A stretch of 64,000 nucleotides of DNA from positions 62,001 to 126,000 of the forward strand of contig NZ_JBAFWT010000003.1 of NCBI RefSeq assembly GCF_043195195.1. The letters are read 5' to 3'. This DNA is from NCEH01 sp043195195. Lineage in GTDB: Bacteria > Pseudomonadota > Alphaproteobacteria > Rhizobiales > Xanthobacteraceae. Under the pieces are notes generated by a model, which saw only the letters and a list, made by a program, of their open reading frames with translations, did not search any database and was not told where the DNA came from. Below, piece after piece: positions 1-8,400 of the stretch (position 1 is the stretch's first letter; every line of letters starts with the position of its first letter). Made by a program: the position numbers and the translations under genes.

Positions 1-2
1 CG

Positions 3-1388
3 GTCGCGGGTGTCAATTACTGGTGGGATTTGGACGCGGGCGAGCCCGGTCCGCGCCTGGAAGAGTTCTTGGAGATCGTCCGGGGGCTCGGCGTTCCCAT
101 CAACGAGATGATCTGGGCACAGGGTGAGAACGACGTTTCGGCATTCGACCCGGCTGCCGTGCCGCGCTTTTCGTCGCCAGCCCGCTATCGGGCAGCGACG
201 GAAGCCATCTTCGCCTACATCCGCTCAGAATTGGACATGCCCGATCTACCGATCTGGTGGCAGACATTGGCGCGCGCTTATTGGGGCGATCCTCCCGATC
301 CCGCTGAACCCACAGGCGCCTTCTACAAGACCGCGCGCGACATTCAGATTTCCATCTCGGCCGCCGACCCGAACATCATGATCGGCTCGTGGGTGCCGGG
401 AGCGGAGGCGATCAGCGGGTATGTGCCGGAAGTCGGGAACCCCGGCTGGATTCACTACACGTCCGCCGTCTACCACGCGACTGCAGCAGAGCTTTCCGAG
501 GCAATCGCCCACCATATCGACCGCATCGGAAGCCCGCCCGCCTGGACGCTGCTTGAGGCCCCCACAGGGCTCGCAGCGGAGCATTCTGGCGTGGGTTCGG
601 ACATCGCCATCACCTGGGACGATGCGCCTTCCACCATGTGGCGGATCAAGAACATCTCGGTGGAGACGGGCGACCTTCTGCACGTCGAGAACATCAACGA
701 TCCCAACTGGACCTTCACGACGGCCGATCAGCTCTCCGCCTATGGAGCGCCTGCCGGTTTCGTCAACGTCGAGCTGGCCATCGCAGTGCCTGGTGCTTTT
801 GGCCCCGCCGCGACCCTGGTTACGGCCATTGGCAGCGCTCCGGCGCCCACGGGTCTCAGCGCCATCCGCGATCCCGCGAACGCCGATATCCTGATCGCCT
901 GGGACGACGTGGTGGACGCAACATGGACCGTCCAGAACTACAGTGTCATCGACAGCTCGCTGCTGTCCGAGGTGACGGCGAGCGACCCGACGTGGACCTT
1001 CACCGAGGCCGCCCAGATCGCGGCGTATGGCGCCCTGGCAGGATATGTCAGCGTGAAGGTGGCGCAGCCCGGTGGCGTCTTCGCTGCCCTGGTGGAGAGT
1101 ACGCCGGCACATGGCGCACCGACCGGGCTAGCGGCTTCCAAGGACGGCACGACGGGCGACATCACCGCCACATGGGATGCGGTCGCGGGCGCGGTGTGGA
1201 CCGTGCGAAACCGCAGTGTCGCCACGGCCGAGATCATCAGCGAGATCGACGTGACGGTGACGACGTGGGTCTTTACGGCGGCCCAGCAGATCGCGGCCTA
1301 CGGCTTCCAGACCGGGAACCTCTATGTCGAGGTGGTCCGCCACGGCGGATCGACCGCCACCTATTTCGATGCCGTCCCGACAGCGTGA
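3..1388 (+). CDS. Phage tail-appendage protein: SGNH-like esterase domain plus three Fn3-like repeats (5' partial)
   Basis: The reading frame is open from the first base, so the N-terminus lies outside the window. The first part resembles the SGNH/sialate O-acetylesterase fold: a QGEND block (IWAQGEND) and a later WIHYTS block in the place of the catalytic histidine. The Asp usually three residues before that His is Gly here, so activity is uncertain. Three tandem repeats of about 90 residues follow, starting at nt 561, 846 and 1119. Each begins PTGL, has an ITWD/IAWDD/ATWD strand, and ends with a TFT or VFT...YG segment, like fibronectin-III modules. Such proteins decorate phage tails and bind or deacetylate surface polysaccharide. 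It heads a run of + strand virion genes. The structural role is likely; the enzymatic role is tentative. Confidence 0.7.
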   Translation, partial: VAGVNYWWDLDAGEPGPRLEEFLEIVRGLGVPINEMIWAQGENDVSAFDPAAVPRFSSPARYRAATEAIFAYIRSELDMPDLPIWWQTLARAYWGDPPDPAEPTGAFYKTARDIQISISAADPNIMIGSWVPGAEAISGYVPEVGNPGWIHYTSAVYHATAAELSEAIAHHIDRIGSPPAWTLLEAPTGLAAEHSGVGSDIAITWDDAPSTMWRIKNISVETGDLLHVENINDPNWTFTTADQLSAYGAPAGFVNVELAIAVPGAFGPAATLVTAIGSAPAPTGLSAIRDPANADILIAWDDVVDATWTVQNYSVIDSSLLSEVTASDPTWTFTEAAQIAAYGALAGYVSVKVAQPGGVFAALVESTPAHGAPTGLAASKDGTTGDITATWDAVAGAVWTVRNRSVATAEIISEIDVTVTTWVFTAAQQIAAYGFQTGNLYVEVVRHGGSTATYFDAVPTA

Positions 1389-1402
1389 CACCTGATATCG
1401 TA

Positions 1403-1435
1403 TTGACGTATGCGTCAATGACACAAAATGTTGTG
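1403..1435. promoter_or_regulatory. Two adjacent inverted repeats between phage genes
   Basis: TTGACG-TATG-CGTCAA (1403-1418) and CACAA-AATG-TTGTG (1422-1435) are perfect inverted repeats with four-base centres, three bases apart, in the 76-bp gap between the tail-appendage gene and the GNAT-like gene. No T-run follows either one, so a classical terminator is unlikely. They could be a repressor operator, a processing hairpin or part of a late promoter. The repeats are seen directly; the function is not known. Confidence 0.4.
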
Positions 1436-1464
1436 CCTCGGACTTTACTGCGGTATTTTGAGCC

Positions 1465-1941
1465 ATGAGCCGTAAAAAGCAGCCACTCGTCGTGCGAGTG
1501 CCGGTCTCCGGCGCGCGTCATCTCGTTTACAACGACGATGCGCGGGTTATCGCATGGGCGTCCGAACACATCGGCCAGGGCGAATATTGGCCGCAGGATA
1601 CGGTCTCCATTGGCTTGGAGCGTGACGGCCGTCTGCTGGCTGCCGCGCTCTTCAATAGCTTCAGCGGAGCCGCGTGCCAGGGTCACATCGCGTCAGACGG
1701 AAGCCGCGCCTGGGCGACCCGTGATGTGCTCGCAGCGGTCTTCGCCTTTCCTTTCGTGCAGTCGGAGTGCCAGCGCATCACCGCGCCCATCGCCGCCTCC
1801 AACAAGCCGTCCCTGATCCTTGCGATCAAACTTGGTTTCGTGCCCGAAGGTCGCATGGAGCGGGCGTTGCCCGACGACGATCTTGCCGTGCTTGTCATGT
1901 TCAAAGAGCGGTGCCCCTGGCTGCCGCGGGTGGAGGGTTGA
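1465..1941 (+). CDS. GNAT-like phage acetyltransferase-fold protein
   Basis: This 158-residue protein has the layout of small GNAT-like proteins found among podovirus structural genes. An N-terminal strand region and an IGLERDGRLLAA strand are followed by a GHIASDG strand and a helix. The end carries the typical GNAT motif KPSLILAIKLGFVPEGRM, where the last helix packs against a G-F turn. The acetyl-CoA pyrophosphate loop (Q/RxxGxG/A) is not clear, so catalysis is unproven. The ATG at 1465 gives a natural N-terminus (MSRKKQ), and the next gene starts three bases after the stop, implying co-transcription with the virion genes. The substrate is unknown. Confidence 0.6.
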   Translation: MSRKKQPLVVRVPVSGARHLVYNDDARVIAWASEHIGQGEYWPQDTVSIGLERDGRLLAAALFNSFSGAACQGHIASDGSRAWATRDVLAAVFAFPFVQSECQRITAPIAASNKPSLILAIKLGFVPEGRMERALPDDDLAVLVMFKERCPWLPRVEG

Positions 1942-1944
1942 GCT

Positions 1945-3087
1945 ATGGGTGGCGGTGGTGGAAGCGCGCCGAAGCCTGATCCGAATATCGGGATTGCGGC
2001 TTTGAAATCTGCCCAGACTGGCGAAGAGTGGCTGGGTGTGGCCAAGGAGCAGTTCGGCGTTGCCAACGAGCGGCAGGCGAAGCTCGACGACCTCACCTCC
2101 CAGGTGACGAAGACCCAGCTCGCCGGCATGGAGAATGCCAACACGTGGGCGTCCGAGGACCGGAGCCGCTACAAGACCGTCTTCCAGCCCATGGAAGATA
2201 AGTTCATCGACACGGCACAGAATTGGGCGAGCCCGGAGAAACAGGCCGAGGCAGCGGGCGAGGCCAAGGCCGACGTTCTTGGCGCCGCTCAGACGGCGCA
2301 GCAGGCACGCGAACGGCAGATGACCGGCATGGGCGTCAATCCCGCGTCTGGCCGATTTGCCGGCGTTGTGCAGGCTGGCGACACCGCGACCGCTTTGGCA
2401 TCGGCCGGGGCGCAGAACACTGCGCGCACCACCCTGCGAAATCAGGCCGTGGCTCTCCAGAGCGACGCGATCAATATGGGCAAGGGCCTGCCGTCCCAGG
2501 CGACGCAGGCCCTTGGGCTGGGCACCCAGACCGGGAACTCCGTGGTCGGCAACAACGTGGCGACGAACAATGCCTGGATGGGCAGCAACGACTTGCTGAA
2601 GAGCGGATATCAGACCGCCATAGCAAGCTACGGGCAGCAAGCCAACATCCTCAACACGCGGTATGGCAAAGAGATCGATGCCTGGAAGGCGCAGCAGGAT
2701 GCAAGTTCTGCCGAGATGGGCGGACTGATGAAGGGCATTGGCGGTATCGCGGGCCTGTTTATGCCGTCCGACGAGAACGCGAAGGAGGACAAGGTGCCGG
2801 CCAAGGGCGCCCTGGACGCCGTGAAGGGGCTCCCCGTTGAGGAATGGAGCTATAAGCCGGGCGAGGGTGATGGTGGACGCCATATCGGCACCTATGCCCA
2901 GGACTTCCAACGAGAGACCGGCAAGGGCGACGGAAAGAGCATTCCGATCATCGACGCCATCGGCGTCACCATGGGAGCGGTCAAAGAGCTGGACGCCAAG
3001 GTCGAGAAGCTAACGAAGAGCATCGGTGCGTTCAACCCGAAGACGCAAAAGCCGCGCAGCCGTGGCGTCATGCAGGAGGCGGCGTAA
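1945..3087 (+). CDS. Phage virion protein with C-terminal S74 intramolecular chaperone domain
   Basis: This is a 380-residue protein. The start MGGGGGSAPKPDPN is a Gly-rich leader seen in phage internal or ejection-type proteins. The middle (about 20-270) is Ala/Gln-rich and predicted helical, and a Gly-rich hydrophobic patch lies near 258-272. From about 274 it matches the peptidase S74/endosialidase chaperone pattern: a Ser-Asp pair (Ser275, Asp276) followed by Lys, then EEWSYKPG, RHIGTYAQDF and a GVTMGAVKELD helix. S74 domains trimerise fibres and cleave themselves off at this serine, so the mature product may end near residue 274. The stop overlaps the next start (TAATG), indicating translational coupling. 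Confidence 0.65.
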   Translation: MGGGGGSAPKPDPNIGIAALKSAQTGEEWLGVAKEQFGVANERQAKLDDLTSQVTKTQLAGMENANTWASEDRSRYKTVFQPMEDKFIDTAQNWASPEKQAEAAGEAKADVLGAAQTAQQARERQMTGMGVNPASGRFAGVVQAGDTATALASAGAQNTARTTLRNQAVALQSDAINMGKGLPSQATQALGLGTQTGNSVVGNNVATNNAWMGSNDLLKSGYQTAIASYGQQANILNTRYGKEIDAWKAQQDASSAEMGGLMKGIGGIAGLFMPSDENAKEDKVPAKGALDAVKGLPVEEWSYKPGEGDGGRHIGTYAQDFQRETGKGDGKSIPIIDAIGVTMGAVKELDAKVEKLTKSIGAFNPKTQKPRSRGVMQEAA

Positions 3088-4079
3088 TGAGCATCGGGTC
3101 TGCCCTCGGAGCCTTCATGGATGGCTACGGCTCCATGAACAACAGCATGCGGCGGGACAGCCCCGCCGTGGGCAGCGGGTCCGTGGGTGATGCGAAGGAA
3201 AAATCGCTCCCCGCGTACAAGCCCGACGATACGAACTTAGGCGGGTCGAAGCCCAGCGGCGGCAAGTCGGGGCGCATGGACCCCAATGAGGCGTATGGCA
3301 TCGTCAATGAAGCGCCCGGAGGTGGCTTTGGATCGCTCTCGGCCAAATACGAGAGCGGCGGAAAATCAACCAGCGTTTCCTATGACGACACGGGCGGCTG
3401 GTCGTACGGGAAATATCAGTTCGTCGGCGGCGGGAAGACCGCAGACGGCAGCTCCATGCGCAACTTCCTGTCCACGCTCAAGGGCTCGGACCCGGAAGCC
3501 TATTCGAAGCTTGAGGGCGCAGGAGGGTTTGCAGCCGCAAGGTCCGGTTCGCGTTCCTTCCGCTCCGCGTGGAAGGAAGTAGCTGATCGTCCAGGCTTCC
3601 AGCAAGCTGAGGCGGAGAACGCTCGCTCCACGCTCTTTGCGCCGGCAGCTCGCCGCGTCGCTGAGCGCACCGGTCTCGACGTGTCGCAGCGATCCCCGGC
3701 CCTTCAGGAAGTGCTCTTCAGCACTGCAATTCAACACGGCCCCGGCGGGTCGGCCAATCTGTGGCGCAATGCCCTGTCCGGAACCGACCCGAGCGCTCTT
3801 TCCGACGCCGATATCATCAACCGTCTCTACGACGAGCGATCCAAGACCAATATTTATTTCAAGTCGTCGAACCAGAATATCAAGGCCAGCGTGGCCAGCC
3901 GTTTCGGCCGTGAGCGCAATGACGCGTTGGCCCTACTCGGACAGCAGCCAGTCACCGCGCCTGCGCAGGCTCAGGCGGCTCAGCCGCGCGGCTTGCCACC
4001 CATGACGCAGGAAACAGGCTCCCTGGAGCCGCAACGCTGGGGTCTTCTCCAGCAGCTTATGAACGCGAAGGGAACCTAA
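3087..4079 (+). CDS. Virion-associated lysozyme/transglycosylase-like protein
   Basis: This 330-residue protein begins MSIGSALGAFMDGYG, a motif shared with the next protein. A Ser/Gly/Lys-rich linker leads to a lysozyme-like core. KYESGG supplies a candidate catalytic Glu (Glu89), and GGWSYGKYQF (about 103-112) matches the G-x-SYG-x-YQ block of phage structural murein hydrolases. A helical part follows with QHGPGGSANLWRNAL, the end of the lysozyme lobe, and then a Pro/Ala/Gln-rich tail. The likely job is local peptidoglycan opening during DNA entry rather than host lysis, because a separate endolysin lies at 23019-24143. It overlaps the upstream stop by one base. The fold call is by motif only. 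Confidence 0.55.
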   Translation: MSIGSALGAFMDGYGSMNNSMRRDSPAVGSGSVGDAKEKSLPAYKPDDTNLGGSKPSGGKSGRMDPNEAYGIVNEAPGGGFGSLSAKYESGGKSTSVSYDDTGGWSYGKYQFVGGGKTADGSSMRNFLSTLKGSDPEAYSKLEGAGGFAAARSGSRSFRSAWKEVADRPGFQQAEAENARSTLFAPAARRVAERTGLDVSQRSPALQEVLFSTAIQHGPGGSANLWRNALSGTDPSALSDADIINRLYDERSKTNIYFKSSNQNIKASVASRFGRERNDALALLGQQPVTAPAQAQAAQPRGLPPMTQETGSLEPQRWGLLQQLMNAKGT

Positions 4080-4080
4080 A

Positions 4081-5331
4081 ATGGCTGGCATGGGAATGGG
4101 GATCGGGTCGTTCATGGATGGCTTCTCCGGCGGCGTGCGCATCCGGCAGGGCATGGATGATCGCGCGTACCAGCGGCAGAAGGACGCTCAGGATCGTGAA
4201 GACTTTCTTTTTGCCAGGCAGCGTCAAGTCCAGAGGCAGGATGAGGCGCGGAAGCTGAATCTGGAAGATCGCCAGTTCGTCGGCGAACAACGCGACCGGC
4301 AGCGCAAGGAGTGGGGCAAATCCGCTCTCGTTGATGATGCCTACAAGGCCAGCGCAGACGAGGCCGATGCCGCCCGCAGAACGGATCTGGCTGCCGCGGT
4401 CCAGCCCATCGAAGCCCAGGGGCCAACCCTTGACGGAAAGGGGCTGCCTGCCTGGAAGGTGGGCGAGAAGACCTTTACCGATGAGACCCAAGCAAAGCAG
4501 CAGGCCGACGGGACGGTAAAGCCATTCATGGATTACTTCGTCCAGAAGGGCGTCCCACGCATCCAGGAATCCTATATCCGCGCCGGGCAGCCTGAGAAGG
4601 CCAAGGCTTTTGGCGAGTGGATCGAGAACGATAAGGTGAAGCGGGGGATGGAGAGTTGGGCAAGAGCCGCCCGTGCGGCATCGCATGGAGACGTTGACGC
4701 CTTCGCCAAGCACATGACCGACGCCTATAATTCGGACGACTACTTCGACGACCTCACCAAAATTGAGGGGTCGAAGAAGCTCACCGACAAGGATGGAAAT
4801 GTCACCGGCTTCGAACTGACTTTCAAGAACCAGAAGACCGGGGAGGCATCGACGCAGACCTTCAGCGGCATGGAAGATATCTATCGCTTCGGCCTCAACT
4901 TCCTGTCCCCGGAGAACACGTTCAAATATGGCGCCAAATATATCGAGGACGCCGATAAGCAGCGCGCGGAGATTGCCAAGGAGAAGCGCGCCCAGAGATA
5001 CAAGCTTGAAACCGACACGAATAAGGCCCTGCTGGGGCAGGCGGTGGAGGCCGCCAAGCATCAGGGGCCGCAGGCATACGACGCCCTTGTGAAGCGGCTG
5101 AATGCAGCCATGGGCACGCTTGGGGCGAATGATCTCGCCTATGCACGCCTCCCCGACGACGAAAAGGCTGCTCGAGCCATGGCATATTTACGCGAGCAAG
5201 ATAAAGCCGCTCAGGCAGGATTGCAGGGAACATCTCAGAATAGCCCACAGATCAGCGCCCCTATGGCCGGTGCATTACAGGCATCTCCGCCGGCGGGACG
5301 CTCTATCCCGATGTGGATGCCAAATCAGTAA
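4081..5331 (+). CDS. Putative internal/ejection virion protein, unknown fold
   Basis: The 416-residue product opens with MAGMGMGIGSFMDGFSGG, close to the start of the preceding protein. A strongly charged helix rich in Arg, Gln, Asp and Glu follows (about 25-80), likely coiled coil. The rest is mixed helical with no catalytic motif that I can recognise. The C-terminus is Pro/Ala/Ser-rich and ends with WMPNQ. There are no cysteines or membrane segments. Its place between a lysozyme-like virion protein and the giant polyvalent protein suggests that it is packaged and ejected with DNA, as in podoviruses. The ATG lies one base after the upstream stop. The structural role is inferred from context only. 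Confidence 0.5.
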   Translation: MAGMGMGIGSFMDGFSGGVRIRQGMDDRAYQRQKDAQDREDFLFARQRQVQRQDEARKLNLEDRQFVGEQRDRQRKEWGKSALVDDAYKASADEADAARRTDLAAAVQPIEAQGPTLDGKGLPAWKVGEKTFTDETQAKQQADGTVKPFMDYFVQKGVPRIQESYIRAGQPEKAKAFGEWIENDKVKRGMESWARAARAASHGDVDAFAKHMTDAYNSDDYFDDLTKIEGSKKLTDKDGNVTGFELTFKNQKTGEASTQTFSGMEDIYRFGLNFLSPENTFKYGAKYIEDADKQRAEIAKEKRAQRYKLETDTNKALLGQAVEAAKHQGPQAYDALVKRLNAAMGTLGANDLAYARLPDDEKAARAMAYLREQDKAAQAGLQGTSQNSPQISAPMAGALQASPPAGRSIPMWMPNQ

Positions 5332-5400
5332 AAATAACCGGTCTGCGTTTTACCTCCTCGCAACCTTCGATCATTTACAGTCTGAGCACCTTTTATTGGG

Positions 5401-8400
5401 GTGCTCGCCGTGGTCGACAACGTTTTCCAGAAATCACCCGCTCAACTGGTTCTGGATCAGGAAGAGGCGTCGGCCGCGCCACGTGGCCTGCCAGCGTATT
5501 CGAGCTTCGCCCCCCCTACCGCTCCAGCCGCATCCTCGGATGTGATGAAGAGCGCCTACGAGCAGGCGGCAATTCGATATCAGGTGCCCGTCAATGTTCT
5601 GATGGCCACATCGGAAGCGGCATCTGACGGACCTAGTGCGCCCATGCTGCGCATCGATGGTGCCGCGCGGAAGCTTCGCCAGGCGCTCGACAGCGGGGCA
5701 AAGATCGAAGATGTCGTTCCGCCCGAATTGCTGGGGCGCGCGGCGCAGATCGGGCAGACCATCTACGCCGATCAGACCGCCCCCAAGCCCGTCCAGGCGC
5801 CGGAGCCGACGAAACCCGCTGAGCCGGGTCCTGATGAAGGGCCGGGCGTGTGGGGCAGCCTGCGGGATATGACGCTCCAGACGACCGGCGGCGCCTACAA
5901 GGGCATTGGCACCCTGGTGCGCGGTGCCGGCGCGCTCCCGCAGATTTTCGCGGAGAACGTTACCGGACCGATCATCAACCGCGTCTTCGGCACCGACTAT
6001 CACGCTGGGAACCTGCTTGATCCTGCCGCCGACGCGGTGGCTGACATCGGAAAGTCCGGGCAGGACAAGGTGTCGGCTTACACCAAGGATGCCATCAAGA
6101 ATTCCACGCCCGATGGCGACCTTCTCAAGCCGTCCACTTGGACGTTGGGCAAAAACCCGAGCCTGCGCGGATACATGGCCCTCGGGCTCGATATCTTCGG
6201 CGGCATGGTGCCCATCATCGCATCAACCGTCGCGACGGGTGGTGGCACCGCAGGGACGATTGCCGGCGCGGTGACGGGCGGACTGCAAGGCGGTGGCGGC
6301 GCCATCGAAACCGCTCGCGACGCCATCAACGAGTTGGCGAACACGCCCTCAGATGGCCCCGGTAGCCCGCCGCTGATCGAACAGCAGTCCGCCTATTATC
6401 GCGAGCTGCGCGCGGCGGGGAAAAGCCACGATCAAGCCGTGCGGCTGACGCGGTCGGCGGCGGAGCGGTTCGCGTTCTTGTTCACCACGCCCGTGTCCGC
6501 CTTGGGCGGGGCAGCCACCAGCAAGATCATCAATCCCGCTGAACACATCATCTCCAGCCGGTCCATTGCCGCCCGGATCGGCGGACGCGCGGCGCTCGGC
6601 GCTTTGGAAGAGGGTTCGCAGGAAACGGCCGAGACCGTCGAGACAAACCAGGGCATCAACACGGGCGCCGGTACCCAGCGCTCACTCACCGATGGCACCT
6701 TTGCGGACTTCCTGTTGGGGGCTCTTGGTGGCGCAGCGCCCGGCGCGGCTGGCGGCGCCCTGTCACATCGCGTTGAGCACGCTGGTGCTCCCGAAGCCCA
6801 GGTTACGCCAGACGCGGACGCCACGGTTTCCGAGCCCGCCCAGACGGCGCCCCAACTTGCCCAGGAGGCGGTCGCGCCCCTGTCGCCTGCTGGGCCGCTC
6901 TCCCGCGCGCTGGAACGCGCGCCTGTTGCGCCGGCTGACGGTCCTCGGGTCACGGTGGTGAGCGACGGCATCGAGCCATTCTCTGCCGTCGTTGAAGCGC
7001 AGAACGAAACCGGCACTGTATTGCGCGACGAGCAGGGAAATCGTTACATCATCACGCCCGAGGAACTCAGTTCCGGCGTCGTCACCATCGCCCAATCGGG
7101 CGCGCCTGCCGAAGCGCAGGCAGCCGCGCCCCCCGAGACGCCCTCCGCACCGGATCCCGCCGAAGCTGTACCCCCCGAACAGCCTACGGAAATCGAGCCC
7201 GTTGTGGAGGGCGTACCAGATCCCGCCCTGAGAGCCGCGCAGGAGCAGCAGGCGCCTGCTCCCGAATACGCCATCCCCGCCACGGTAGAGCCGAAGCGCG
7301 ACTATGCCAGCATGACCGCTGGCCAGTTGAAGCAGCGGCAGAGCTATCTCGCCAATCAGGCGAAGGTGAATGGCGGCTGGAGCAAGAAGCTCACGGCCGA
7401 GAAGTCCAAGGTGGATGAGGCCCTGGTGGCTCTCAAGCCGAAGGAAGGTGCTGACGTCGGCGCCGCCGACGAACAGCCGGCACTGAGCGCCACCGACACG
7501 CAGGCCCACGAAGCCGCCACCTCGCCGCACAACGACCTTCCCGATCCGACCCAGGCGCAGAAGGAGGCCGGCAACTACAAGGTCGGCCGCATCTCGCTCG
7601 GCGGGCTCGATATCTCGGTCGAGAACCCCCAGGGCTCCGAGCGCAAGGGCGTTGATGCCAGCGGCAAGCCCTGGTCGCAGGAGATGAAGCATCACTACGG
7701 CTACATCCGGGGCACCATCGGCAAGGACAAGGATCACGTCGGTGCGTTCGTGCTGCCCGGCACGAAGGAGATCGCCGACGACGCGCCCGTGTTCGTGATC
7801 GATCAGCACGCCGCCGATGGGTCGTTCGACGAGCACAAGGTGATGCTCGGTTATTCCAGCCAGCGGCAGGCGGAGCGCGCGTATCGCGCTAATTACACCA
7901 AGGGTTGGAAGGGTCTCGGCGCCGTCACTCAGATGACGATGGGCGAGTTCAAGTCCTGGGTGCGCGACCCCGCCAAGACCAGCAAGCCGGCAGCGCAGCA
8001 GCGTGGCCTCATGGCCGACACGAGCGCATTTGAGGAGGCGCGTGCCCGTCCGCCCCGCGCTCTTTCCGACGATCAGCGCGAACCTATCGACGCTGAGGAA
8101 CAGGCCCTCCTGGCCTCCAGCGCCGAAACCCGCACCGCCGAAGCCAAGCTGGCCAGCCGGGACATTCGGAAGCTCTCTGCCGTTGTCGCAGCCGGCTATG
8201 ACGACGAGACCGCCGCAAAGGTGGTGGGCCGCGACCTGACGGCAGAGGACGTTCGCCGCCTGCGGAGTGAATACCGCATGTCCGCAGAAGAGGACGCGGC
8301 GCCGGGCGCCAAGGGTGGGTTACTCGCTGGAAGCTCAACGTTCGGAGTCGGCTCCGCAGGTTCCGTCTTCGCCAAGCACGGCCATGAGATCGTATCCGAA

